Positions 26,524 through 35,616 of a DNA stretch of 64,000 nt are shown in pieces; position 1 is the first letter of the stretch; the number at the start of each line of letters is the position of its first letter. This stretch comes from Pseudomonas fluorescens (GTDB lineage Bacteria > Pseudomonadota > Gammaproteobacteria > Pseudomonadales > Pseudomonadaceae). Location of the stretch: contig NZ_MRST01000018.1 in assembly GCF_001902145.1 (NCBI RefSeq), positions 62,001-126,000 on the forward strand. The letters run 5' to 3'. The notes under the pieces were generated by a model. It worked only from the letters and a program-made list of their open reading frames with translations. It made no database searches and was not told the DNA's origin. A program made the translations under genes and the position numbers.

Positions 26524-26585
26524 ACGCCACAGTCACACGACTTTGACGGCGAGATCCCATGCTGGGACCTGCTCAGGAGAAAACC

Positions 26586-28043
26586 ATGGTTACCCAAAGC
26601 CCCCAGACGTCCCCTGTGCAACCCAAGCAACTTCCTCGTTTGTCGATCCCCGGCATGACACCCAATGTCGATGGCTACGACGGAGGTATTGCGGCCTGGT
26701 TGATCGTGTCAGGCCTGTCAGTCCGCGTTGAGAACAGCTGGGCCACCAGTGCGGGTGACATCATCAGCGTCGTGGAGATGCCCAGCATGCATTTGCTGGC
26801 CATTAAAGTTGTGCAAGCCGGTGAAGAACAGAACAAAAGTTTTTTCTTTGCAATTGCTCCCGACAAGCTGCCTGACGGAGAGCTGCGCCTGGGTTACGTC
26901 GTGAACTTCAAAGGGAGTAAGGATGACTATGAGGTTTCATTTCCACTAAGTGTCCTGATCAAGACAGACCTGCCCGGTGGTATCGACAAAAATCCGGGTG
27001 AACCGGGCCACTCAGAACTCACGTTTACCCTCTCGACCCAGGAAGTGTATCCGCCGGATGCGGCAAAAGGGGTCAGTGCAATCATCCCGCCTTACCCGCA
27101 TATGCACCCGGGGGATTACATTCATTTCCAATGGGGGGGCGTGACGATTGTGCAGCGGGTCAAGGGGGTAAATCAGCCCACCACGATCATCATCAATCAC
27201 GCGCAGATCACCGCAGCCGGTAACAGTGACGGCCTGCTGGTGGGATTCTATATTGTCGACCCCGTCGGCAACGCCTCTTGGCCAAGGTCCGCATATACTC
27301 GTGTGCTGGTAGCGCTTGACGACTCTCAACGGGACGGCCCGTTCATTCAGTCGGATGATTCACCGGGCTATATCGACATCGACAAGCTCGATGGGGCCAA
27401 CCTGAGCATTGGCATGCACACCCCCGCTAACGTCGGCCGAACGGGCGATTGGTATGTCGTGACCTTCCAGGCCTACCCACCGCTCGGCGGCGAGGTGGTC
27501 CATCGACGTGTCGAAACCATTACCAGGGCCGGAACGGCGACGTTTCACCCAGTGCCCTACAGCAAAGTCCGCGCTGCCGCCGGCGGGCATGTGCAGATCA
27601 GCTACGCGTTGATCCGGGCTGATGAACTGGACACTCAAACCTCGCAAAATACCTTCGCCCAAGTGACAGGGACTGCCGTGCGGCTGGAGGCCCCCTATTT
27701 CGATAAATACCCCGACGATATCGTCCCCATCGAAAAAACCCTGGTCATCAACATCCCCTGGTACGCCTGGCGCAAACCTACCGACACCCTCACGCTCATC
27801 CTGCGCTACGTGAAGTCGCTCAACGACATCATTCTATTCAGCGTGACAAAGCCCGTCGGGACGTTCTGGGCAGATGAGCAGCCGGTGCAATGGGTCATCA
27901 ACGCAGCGGACCTGGAGCAGTTCGTTGGCTATGCCCCGGATCTTTACTTCGTTTATGAATCCGAGTCCGCCTCCATCAGGGCGCGTTCCGTGGATTTGAA
28001 CGAGTCGGTGCGTCGACGCGTGCACATTCTTGCAGGCGCGTGA
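26586..28043 (+). CDS. Modular beta-rich protein, subtype B
   Basis: 485 residues from the ATG at 26586 (AGGAG seven bases upstream). The N-terminus LSIPGMTPNVDGYDGGIAAW is shared with the next gene, defining subtype B. Then come the family module (PGHSELTFTLSTQEV, YPHMHPGDYIHFQWGG), a module starting PGYIDIDKLDGANLSIGM, and a last module with VINIPWYAWRKPTDTLTLIL ending VDLNESVRRRVHI. No signal peptide, membrane helix, catalytic motif or RTX signal was seen. It has about four modules, fewer than subtypes A and C. It is read from the right half of the palindromic promoter region. Family and function unrecognised. Confidence 0.85.
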   Translation: MVTQSPQTSPVQPKQLPRLSIPGMTPNVDGYDGGIAAWLIVSGLSVRVENSWATSAGDIISVVEMPSMHLLAIKVVQAGEEQNKSFFFAIAPDKLPDGELRLGYVVNFKGSKDDYEVSFPLSVLIKTDLPGGIDKNPGEPGHSELTFTLSTQEVYPPDAAKGVSAIIPPYPHMHPGDYIHFQWGGVTIVQRVKGVNQPTTIIINHAQITAAGNSDGLLVGFYIVDPVGNASWPRSAYTRVLVALDDSQRDGPFIQSDDSPGYIDIDKLDGANLSIGMHTPANVGRTGDWYVVTFQAYPPLGGEVVHRRVETITRAGTATFHPVPYSKVRAAAGGHVQISYALIRADELDTQTSQNTFAQVTGTAVRLEAPYFDKYPDDIVPIEKTLVINIPWYAWRKPTDTLTLILRYVKSLNDIILFSVTKPVGTFWADEQPVQWVINAADLEQFVGYAPDLYFVYESESASIRARSVDLNESVRRRVHILAGA

Positions 28044-28068
28044 GTGCGCACATACCGTTCGTCGATAC

Positions 28069-28114
28069 CTGTCAATTATGACAGTAGCCAGCAACTCACA
28101 TAAGGCGTTTGATA
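28069..28114 (+). promoter_or_regulatory. Third lux-box-like dyad and promoter before the second subtype B gene
   Basis: CTGTCAATTATGACAG (28069-28084) is a perfect CTGTCA-N4-TGACAG dyad, again CT-N12-AG. TAGCCAG follows it as at 26494, and GTTTGATA lies at 28107-28114, with its first base 30.5 bp from the dyad centre, exactly as for the forward promoter at 26478-26523. It sits 90 bp before the 28174 gene and may drive the four genes up to 35607. Confidence 0.65.
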
Positions 28115-28173
28115 TTCACAAACCCAGGAACAGCATCCTGTAATGCGCACCAACTTCTAGCCAGGAGAACACC

Positions 28174-29670
28174 ATGCCTAGCAAAACCAGCAAGCCGGCT
28201 ACCACTGATAAAAGTAAAAAGGTGTCGCCAATAAAGCCCAAGTTTCTTGACACCCTACGCGTGCCTGGGATGTCCCCTGCCTTTAAAGGCTATGACGGCG
28301 GTATCCCGCTGTGGTTGTTGACCAGAGGCCTGACTGTGACAGTGGATAAAAATTGGCCGGCCAAGCCCAAGGATAAAATCCAAGTGCTGTCCATCGCTGA
28401 GGGTATGAAGGTCCTTGCCGAGAAAACCCTGGAGCCCGGAGAAGAGCAGCGCAATAGTTTTTCGTTCTCTATCTCGGACAATGACCTGCCTGAGGGTGAC
28501 GTGATACTGGGCTACAAGGTGTTGTATGAAGGTGGCCCGGATAATGACCTCTCCTATCCGTTGACATTAATGGTCAAGAGAAGCATGCCCGCAGGTGACG
28601 ACAAGGATCATATCGAACCTGGTCATTCCGCACTCAACTTCACGCTGTCTGACTTAGAGATCCGAGAAATACAGGCCGGTCGAGGCGTCACTATTACCTG
28701 TCATCCTTACCCGAACATGCATGAGTTGGATGTGATTGAGGTCCAGTTCGGCAACTATTTTCCGCCAAGACAGCAAGTAGCTGGGGTAGGCCTGCCGACC
28801 GTGATAAGACTCAACCGCGATCAGATTATTACCGTCGGAAACGGCACTAACCGATTAGTGAGTTTTCAAGTGGTTGACGCAGTGCGCAACGTGTCCACTC
28901 CCCGATCAAGAAATGTCCCGGTGCTGGTGGATATCGGTACTGCGGATTTGGCTGCTCCTCTCTTCAAGAAAGAGCAACAGCCGTTCCCCGGTGTCATCGA
29001 TCTTGAAACACTCAACGGCAATGCCCTGCAAATGGAGCTTTTCACCTACCCGTGGGAGGGGCCTGTAGGGCACACGTATTTTGCGACTTACCGGGGTAGG
29101 CCTAAGTTGGGGGGCGTGGTGCTGCATGAGGAATACGTTTCGATTACAGCGGCTGGCAGGCCCCATGACTTCCATATACCTAATGACAAAGTGCGAGCCT
29201 GCGCCGGCGGCACGGTCGAGCTCAGCTTTATCTTGCTCAAAGGGCTCGACAGGGTGGGTTACTCGAAGTTTGCCTCTGCAGAAGTACAGGATGCCCTTGT
29301 CCGGCTACAGCCGCCGACTTTTTTGCGCTACCCCTCTCATGTGGTCAACCCTATTCCCGTCAATGGCGCCGCCGTGGAAATCCCGTGGTACGCCTGGCGC
29401 CAACCCACCGACAAGCTCATGTTGATCATGCGTTATGAAGTACCGGGCGGCCATGACCTTATCCTCTACGATGACCCGTTTACGGTCGGCCAAGTACCCG
29501 AGGGGGTGCCGATCAGGCGCCTGATTCCGTATGACGCGCTGTTGAAATTCAATGGCACGACGCCGGACCTCTACTACGTTTATGAACCCGCAAACATTCT
29601 GGCCAGCAGCAGGGACCTGAACGAGTCGATACGTCAGCCAGTGCAGATTGGGCCGCTCGGGTACCAGTGA
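28174..29670 (+). CDS. Modular beta-rich protein, subtype B (second copy)
   Basis: 498 residues, paralogue of the preceding gene over its full length: lysine-rich start, LRVPGMSPAFKGYDGGIPLW, EPGHSALNFTLSDLEI, YPNMHELDVIEVQFGNY, PGVIDLETLNGNALQMEL, AAVEIPWYAWRQPTDKLMLI and RDLNESIRQPVQIG near the end. The basic lead (KTSKPATTDKSKKVSPIKPK) differs. No export signal is visible. It starts the second transcription unit, after its own lux-box-like site, and the next gene begins 46 bp after its stop. Function unknown; four roughly 110-residue modules. Confidence 0.85.
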   Translation: MPSKTSKPATTDKSKKVSPIKPKFLDTLRVPGMSPAFKGYDGGIPLWLLTRGLTVTVDKNWPAKPKDKIQVLSIAEGMKVLAEKTLEPGEEQRNSFSFSISDNDLPEGDVILGYKVLYEGGPDNDLSYPLTLMVKRSMPAGDDKDHIEPGHSALNFTLSDLEIREIQAGRGVTITCHPYPNMHELDVIEVQFGNYFPPRQQVAGVGLPTVIRLNRDQIITVGNGTNRLVSFQVVDAVRNVSTPRSRNVPVLVDIGTADLAAPLFKKEQQPFPGVIDLETLNGNALQMELFTYPWEGPVGHTYFATYRGRPKLGGVVLHEEYVSITAAGRPHDFHIPNDKVRACAGGTVELSFILLKGLDRVGYSKFASAEVQDALVRLQPPTFLRYPSHVVNPIPVNGAAVEIPWYAWRQPTDKLMLIMRYEVPGGHDLILYDDPFTVGQVPEGVPIRRLIPYDALLKFNGTTPDLYYVYEPANILASSRDLNESIRQPVQIGPLGYQ

Positions 29671-29716
29671 AAATCTATCACTGCACCCATGAAAGCCTTG
29701 TCCTGGAGGTAGAACA

Positions 29717-31927
29717 ATGTCCGGTAAAACGATAGAAGAGACGGTCGCCCCCCTCGAAGACTACGACCTTGGTCCCGTCTTGATCAGCGGTATAGAACCT
29801 CCGATCAACGGTGATACCTCGTACGACGGTGCCCTCGGCGCGCGACACGTCGAACATGATCTGGAGGTGCTGCTCCTCGGGTTTCCCGATCAGGCATTGG
29901 ACACCGAGATCTACCTGATCTGGAACAATCCTCATGCGCCAGCGGACTATCTCATCATCCAACCGGAGAACCAGGGCAACCGGTTTTTCAGCTTGATGGT
30001 GGATAAGGAACTGATCCTGCCGGAATGGGCCGAAGTCTATTGCCTCATCAAGCGCCCCAGCGGCAACACCTCCAAAACCAAGCCGTTGAAACTCAGAGTG
30101 AAACGCAACCGCCCTGGCGCCCCCGACCAGCACTCTGAAAGCGGTCATCGAGGCCTGGTATTTTATCTGCCGCCCGACCTGGAAGCCGGTAGTCACGTAG
30201 ACATGGCCAGGGCAGAACGGGGTGTGAGGCTTGAAATTCAGCCCTGGGAATATATGGCTGAGCTGGATACTTGTCGTATTGCCTGGGGCTCAACGATTAT
30301 CGAGAAAGTGGTGACGGCCCTCGAGGTGGGGCGTGAGTTTGAAATGATGATATCCCTTGAGGAAATCATCAAAAATCCCCACTACGTGAACATGCCGGTG
30401 GCCATGCAGGTCAAGGATGTGGCTGGTAACTACCCTGCTGATCCCAATTCAGCGTCGAATTGGTCGGAGAAGAAACGCGTCGAGGTCAACCTCGGCTTGT
30501 TGCGCCCGCGCCCACCCTTCCTGGAGCAGGCCGGGGAGGACGTGGACCTTGACAAGTTGGGAGCCGCAGACCAGACAGTCCAGGTGTTTGTCGATAACGA
30601 TTTTTTTGAGCGGGGCGATACAATCGCGTTCGAGTGGGAGGGGCGCGATGTTAAAAATGTGCCCTTTTTCCACTCGGAAGAGAGATCTGTCGTACAGACC
30701 AATGTTATCGAAGATTTCTACATCCCGAATGAATGGGTGCGTGCCGTCGCGATGGGTACGGTGATCATGTACTACAGCCTCTACAAGCACCGGGACGACA
30801 AATGGCTGCCATCGAGAAAAGTCCGAATCACCGTAACCGGCGATGTCTCCGAGTGGCCTGCACCGCGCATTGTCGAAGCCCCCGGTGGAGAGCTGGAGCC
30901 AACGTCCATTGCCACGATGAAGTTCAACGTACAGGATGGTTGGACCACCGCAACCAAACTACGCATTGTGTGGGCGGCCCATTCGGTTAATTTTACCGAA
31001 GAGTTTGATCTAGATCCTTTTCCGGTTGACCGAGTGATTTCATTTACCGTGCCGAACGAGCAAGTCAGACGTTTCAACACGTTGCCTGTCGACGTGTATT
31101 ACGAACGTATCGACCTAAAGCCCGAGCGTCAGTCGCAACGCTTACCGATTCACGTTGGCGAGCCGGCCAGAACATTACCTGCCGTGGAAGTCGAACAAGC
31201 ATGGGGGAACTACTTGGATCCCAATGATGTTGACGACCATGTGAACGTGATTGTTCCACTTACCGATAGCCTGAAGGATGACGTTGTAACGTTGGATTGG
31301 GAGGGCAGTATTACGGGCACATCAGTGCCCGTCACGGTGACGAAGGAGCAGGAAGGCGCGACACTGGTCATTCCTGTCCCGCGCAATTTTGCAAGTGAGA
31401 ATTTGAATGAGTCAGTGAGGATCAAATATAACTTGGTCAGGGCCAATGTCCCTAGACGCTTTTCGCCAATTAGCGTGCTATACATTCGAGAGGGGCGTGA
31501 CCACATTACTGATTTTTACAACGCCAACATTAATGGGTGGATATATGGCCCCGCATTCAGCGATCTTCGAGACAGGCAGTTCATAGTTACTGCAGACGGC
31601 ACATGGTATCTATTCAATAATACCTTTGAAACCTATGACAAAGATGGCGTTCTGTTGAGTCAGCATTTTCGCAACCTGCGTCAAGGTCAGCGATACTCGT
31701 TCAGCTTACGCGTCCAGCGAGCTAACGACCTTCTTGAATATCCAATATTGTCTCTTAGTACATCGCAAGGGCCTCTGACTGAGGCAACCACTATTGGTGA
31801 AGAAGTAAATATTTCGGGATCGTTCACTGCCAACAGTACGGAAGTTATTTTATATATCAACAGCCATCAGTCGAGCCCTGTGGGTAACGATTATAATCTA
31901 TATAGAATTCGATTCAGGATGATCTAA
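29717..31927 (+). CDS. Modular beta-rich protein, subtype C, with extra low-GC C-terminal domain
   Basis: 736 residues; GGAGG lies eleven bases before the ATG. The subtype C N-terminus contains LGARHVEHDLEVLLLGFPDQ (also in the gene at 33850). Family modules follow: HRGLVFYLPPDLEAGSHVDM with MAELDTCRIAWGS, then VDLDKLGAADQTVQVFVD, WPAPRIVEAPGGELEPTSIA and YLDPNDVDDHVNVIVPLT. After the module ending RRFSPISVLYIREG comes an additional domain of about 135 residues opening HITDFYNANINGWIYGPAF, related in its opening motif to the C-terminus of the 22731-26360 protein. That segment (31501-31920) is 43% GC by hand count, far below the preceding modules. No signal peptide. Function unknown. Confidence 0.85.
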   Translation: MSGKTIEETVAPLEDYDLGPVLISGIEPPINGDTSYDGALGARHVEHDLEVLLLGFPDQALDTEIYLIWNNPHAPADYLIIQPENQGNRFFSLMVDKELILPEWAEVYCLIKRPSGNTSKTKPLKLRVKRNRPGAPDQHSESGHRGLVFYLPPDLEAGSHVDMARAERGVRLEIQPWEYMAELDTCRIAWGSTIIEKVVTALEVGREFEMMISLEEIIKNPHYVNMPVAMQVKDVAGNYPADPNSASNWSEKKRVEVNLGLLRPRPPFLEQAGEDVDLDKLGAADQTVQVFVDNDFFERGDTIAFEWEGRDVKNVPFFHSEERSVVQTNVIEDFYIPNEWVRAVAMGTVIMYYSLYKHRDDKWLPSRKVRITVTGDVSEWPAPRIVEAPGGELEPTSIATMKFNVQDGWTTATKLRIVWAAHSVNFTEEFDLDPFPVDRVISFTVPNEQVRRFNTLPVDVYYERIDLKPERQSQRLPIHVGEPARTLPAVEVEQAWGNYLDPNDVDDHVNVIVPLTDSLKDDVVTLDWEGSITGTSVPVTVTKEQEGATLVIPVPRNFASENLNESVRIKYNLVRANVPRRFSPISVLYIREGRDHITDFYNANINGWIYGPAFSDLRDRQFIVTADGTWYLFNNTFETYDKDGVLLSQHFRNLRQGQRYSFSLRVQRANDLLEYPILSLSTSQGPLTEATTIGEEVNISGSFTANSTEVILYINSHQSSPVGNDYNLYRIRFRMI

Positions 31928-31977
31928 ATAACCTGTCCTCCCTTGCATGTTTGCTCTATAAGATAGGAGTCACGCTC

Positions 31978-33783
31978 ATGTCTCAGGTCATTCCCGCTAT
32001 CCCTCAGCCCGTTACTGAACTGGGCGAACTTCACATTCCAGGACTACATCCAGCAGCGCCTGGTGATGTCGGGGTTGACGGTAACCTGGGGCTCAGAAAT
32101 ATCGCAACACCCCAGCTTGTCTACTTTAAAAAAGGGCCCCATACATACCCCGGGCAACTGTTCGAACTTTTCAGCAACGACCAAGTAATTCCAATTGCTC
32201 ACACCTTTGTCATGCCCGCTGACGTCCCGAGTGAATGGCTGCCGATTCTCCTGCCCGAGGGCAGCATCAAGCCTCAATGGATAGACCCGCTGGTGTGCCG
32301 GATCAACCATACCGGCGTATCAACCCTCCCGTTGCGCTTGCGGGTCAATCTCGATATACCGGCAGGCAATGATCCGGACCCCAGCAAACCGGGACACCAA
32401 GGGCTGGTTATCCACCTGCCTGACGATGTGCTGGTTAACGGTGTCAGCGAAGAGCGAGCCCGCGAAGGGATCGAAATCACGCTCATGCCTTATCTTCACA
32501 TGGCCGAAGGTGACTGCATCCTGCTGTGCTGGGGGGATCAGCAGATCACTTATTACGTGAGCGTCACAGACCTTGGCCGCGAGATACGCCTTGTGGTGCC
32601 TTACGCGAAAGTCATGGCCGCCCGCGACGCCATAGAGCTGAACGTACGGCTGCAAGTACGTGGGCCCACTGGTAACTTTACCGACCCCGCCGCCCGTTGG
32701 TCGGCGACCAGCAAGGTGCTTGTGTATGCCCAGCGGGACATTTTGAGAGAGCCTTTTACACAGGCTGACCCACAAACCGGGGAAATTGATCTGGGTAAAT
32801 TGCAGGGCAAGCCGCTGATCGCTTCTGTATTTGCCTCACCCGATTATTTCGAGCGACAAGACACCTTGGAGTTCTTTTTCACGGCAACCAACGCCCAGGG
32901 CGAGCTATCGACCCATAGTGAAAAACGAACAGTGGACAGGAACAGCAGTATTTTTGACTTCGAGGTCCCCTATGCATTTATGGCGGACCTGATCCATGGC
33001 CACGCCAAGCTCCATTACGTACTGCACAAATACATCGACCCCATGCAGATGTATTCGCAAGCAGCCTACGTGAGTATCGAAGGGGCGGACGTGGAGTGGC
33101 CTGCGCCGTACCTGAACGAGGCTATGCCCTTTGCCGATGCACGAACCGCCCAAGTCGACAGCCATGCCTACGTACCTTACCAAGCCAGTTGGAAGCCCCA
33201 AGACCTGATCACCCTGGTCTGGGTATTACCTGACCCTGAAGGCACCGTGGAATACCGCTCTAGCCGTAATGCCGGCGCACGCCCGGAGCACGGCGCCATT
33301 GAGTTCGTACTACCGGCAGAGCAGATCAAGCGGTTCGAGGGCCGCCCTTCGCAGATGTACTACGAAGCCAACGACAGTGAGGGGGGCTCGCTGGGGGCCT
33401 CAGCGCGCAAGCCCCTGCAAGTAGGTGAGCGGTGGGCCCCCATGGCGGCGCCCGTCGTCGACAAGGTCATCGGGTATCAGCTCGACCCGGACCTGGTAGC
33501 TGACGGTGTCTGGGTGACTATCCCTGCCCCTCCAGTAGGCCGGGAGGTTCGCTTGCACTGGTACGGCCCAAGTAACCGCGTTGAAATGCTCAAGTACATA
33601 GAAACCCCTGGCGATGTACGGATCAAAATACCCGCCCACTATGTGATGGATGACCTCAACCACCTCGTAAAAGTCTATTGGCAAGTCAGCCTGAACGGTA
33701 CTGCGCACCGCTATTCCAAAGTCGTCACACTGCGGATTGCGCGTCGAGGCATAGATGGCTGTGAAGACAGGCCGCAGGTGTGA
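31978..33783 (+). CDS. Modular beta-rich protein, subtype A (second copy)
   Basis: 601 residues from the ATG at 31978 (AGGAG eight bases upstream); the earlier in-frame start at 31951 has no such site. The N-terminus LHIPGLHPAAPGDVGVDGNL and QLFELFSNDQVIPIAHTFV match the 22731-26360 protein. Modules: HQGLVIHLPDDVLVNGVSEE and YLHMAEGDCILLCWGDQ; GEIDLGKLQGKPLIASVF; WPAPYLNEAMPFADART; YQLDPDLVADGVWVTIPAPP; ending HRYSKVVTLRIARR. It has five modules and no extra terminal domain. No export signal or catalytic motif is visible. It is the third of four closely spaced forward genes. Confidence 0.85.
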   Translation: MSQVIPAIPQPVTELGELHIPGLHPAAPGDVGVDGNLGLRNIATPQLVYFKKGPHTYPGQLFELFSNDQVIPIAHTFVMPADVPSEWLPILLPEGSIKPQWIDPLVCRINHTGVSTLPLRLRVNLDIPAGNDPDPSKPGHQGLVIHLPDDVLVNGVSEERAREGIEITLMPYLHMAEGDCILLCWGDQQITYYVSVTDLGREIRLVVPYAKVMAARDAIELNVRLQVRGPTGNFTDPAARWSATSKVLVYAQRDILREPFTQADPQTGEIDLGKLQGKPLIASVFASPDYFERQDTLEFFFTATNAQGELSTHSEKRTVDRNSSIFDFEVPYAFMADLIHGHAKLHYVLHKYIDPMQMYSQAAYVSIEGADVEWPAPYLNEAMPFADARTAQVDSHAYVPYQASWKPQDLITLVWVLPDPEGTVEYRSSRNAGARPEHGAIEFVLPAEQIKRFEGRPSQMYYEANDSEGGSLGASARKPLQVGERWAPMAAPVVDKVIGYQLDPDLVADGVWVTIPAPPVGREVRLHWYGPSNRVEMLKYIETPGDVRIKIPAHYVMDDLNHLVKVYWQVSLNGTAHRYSKVVTLRIARRGIDGCEDRPQV

Positions 33784-33849
33784 TCATCATGCCCAGCGCT
33801 GGCGTGTGTACCTCAATGGCAACGCTCTCTCAACCGTGGAGATTTCACA

Positions 33850-35607
33850 ATGCCTCGTGCTCCTGAAAAAAACGCTGGCGGTTCAACTACGGATGACCAA
33901 CCTGAGTTGTATATCCAGAATCTGGGCAGGCCTATCGCTGAAGATACTGTGCCGGATGCATGCGTTGGCCTGCGGCACGTCGAACATGACCTCACCCCCC
34001 AGCTTTTTCGATCCCCTCAGCACAAGTTCGCGCTCGACACCGTGCTGTATCTGTACTGGAACGGCCCGACACCGGAGGATTACCTGGTCATCGACGACAG
34101 CAACGTGAATGACCTGGTTTATCTCCTGACGATGCGAAAAGAGAGCATTCTGCCGGCAATGGCCAAGGTGCACTGCACAGTGGAAGAGCCCGCTGCCGAC
34201 CCGGTCGACTCCAATATCCTCACGCTGCGGATCAAATTGAACCGTCCCGGCGACGGCGACCCAAACGAGGACATCCCAGGGCATCAAGGGCTGGTGGTGT
34301 TCTTACCTGAAGATATTGAAGCTGGCGCGGTGGTGGATCTGGAGAGGGCCACCTCCGGGGTCATTCTGGACGTCCAGCCCTACAAAAACATGGCGGAGTA
34401 CGACACGTGCCGGTTTGCCTGGGGATCACAACAGTTCACCCATGTGGTTCTCCCCAGAGAGGTTGGCAGAGGCTTTCAGACCAAGGTTCCCACCCAGGTC
34501 ATCCTCGATGCCGGCAGCGACCCTTTCCTGAAAATGGCGATGCAAGTCATCGACGCCGTTGGCAATTATCCAATCTATGACCCTGAGTCGGACGCCAATT
34601 GGTCACCGACCCAGACGGTGGCGGTTGACCTCGGCACCCGACCACTGGAGGCGCCTTTTATTGAACAACCAGGCGAGATCGTTGACTTGAAAAAGCTGGG
34701 TGATAAGCCGCAGAAGGTCCTGTTGTTTCTTCACCCCGAGGTCTTCGGTAAAGGTGATTGCGTACGCCTGGACTGGGCGGGTCGAGACGCGGAGAACATC
34801 CCGGTACCCTATCGCGAGGAGAAAACCGTCGAGCGCACCAATAGTTTCATGGAATTCAATATCCCCAATGAACGGCTCACGGCTCTGGGAGGCGGTATTT
34901 CGTTCTTGTCTTGCAGCGTCCAAAAGGCGAGAACCAGTGACTGGCGGGTTTCGAAGAAGGTTCGACTGAACATACGCGGTGCCGCCAGCCCCTGGCTCGC
35001 ACCTCAGGTTCTGGAAGCCTCGGCAGGTTATCTGGACCCCACTCTTGCCCAGGTTACCGTGTCCATGATAGCGCCCGATGGATGGGATGCTTCGGTGCCA
35101 ATACGCCTGGTGTGGGTAGGCCGCTCGACGATCTACACCCAGGAATACACGCTGGTCGCCCTCCCGGAAGATCGTGTCGTGAAGTTCACGATCGAGGGTG
35201 AGCAGATCAGGCGTTTTAATCACCAACTCACCGAGTTGTACTACGAACGTGCCGATCATGCCTCTGCCCGTGCGTCCCAACGTCTGCGACTACAGGTCGG
35301 CGAGCCGCTCGGCCGACTGCCAAAGGCTCGAGTTGAAGGCTCGACGGTTGAGCACCAGGTGACTGTCGTGCTGCCGTTTACCGAAACAGTGCCCGGCGAT
35401 ACCCTGACCTTGCAATGGAGCAGCAGCCACTTCAGAACCTCGGTGCCCACAACACTGACTCCGCAAACAGCCGGCTTGGCACTGTCTATTCCAATTTCGG
35501 TGGATAACCTCAAGGATGGCGAGATCGTGAGGGTGTTCTACAGCCTTAGCCGTAGAGGCCAACCCACTCGGTATTCGGAGCTGCTGGTATGGATAAAGAG
35601 CCAATGA
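33850..35607 (+). CDS. Modular beta-rich protein, subtype C (second copy)
   Basis: 585 residues. VGLRHVEHDLTPQLF and LDTVLYLYWNGPTPEDYLVI align with the 29717 protein; then HQGLVVFLPEDIEAGAVVDL, MAEYDTCRFAWGSQ, EIVDLKKLGDKPQKVLLFLH, FNIPNERLTALGGGI, SASQRLRLQVGEPLGRLPKA and a final module ending TRYSELLVWIKSQ. It lacks the extra C-terminal domain of its paralogue. No signal peptide. It closes the cluster: its stop is 9 bp from the convergent helicase gene, with no room for a separate terminator. Function unknown. Confidence 0.85.
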   Translation: MPRAPEKNAGGSTTDDQPELYIQNLGRPIAEDTVPDACVGLRHVEHDLTPQLFRSPQHKFALDTVLYLYWNGPTPEDYLVIDDSNVNDLVYLLTMRKESILPAMAKVHCTVEEPAADPVDSNILTLRIKLNRPGDGDPNEDIPGHQGLVVFLPEDIEAGAVVDLERATSGVILDVQPYKNMAEYDTCRFAWGSQQFTHVVLPREVGRGFQTKVPTQVILDAGSDPFLKMAMQVIDAVGNYPIYDPESDANWSPTQTVAVDLGTRPLEAPFIEQPGEIVDLKKLGDKPQKVLLFLHPEVFGKGDCVRLDWAGRDAENIPVPYREEKTVERTNSFMEFNIPNERLTALGGGISFLSCSVQKARTSDWRVSKKVRLNIRGAASPWLAPQVLEASAGYLDPTLAQVTVSMIAPDGWDASVPIRLVWVGRSTIYTQEYTLVALPEDRVVKFTIEGEQIRRFNHQLTELYYERADHASARASQRLRLQVGEPLGRLPKARVEGSTVEHQVTVVLPFTETVPGDTLTLQWSSSHFRTSVPTTLTPQTAGLALSIPISVDNLKDGEIVRVFYSLSRRGQPTRYSELLVWIKSQ

Positions 35608-35616
35608 AGGCAAGTG

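Noticed and set aside
22731..35607. The modular proteins as type VI secretion or phage-tail components.
   Set aside because: No Hcp, VgrG, sheath, baseplate or tape-measure genes nearby, and the modules do not resemble tail-fibre repeats that I know.
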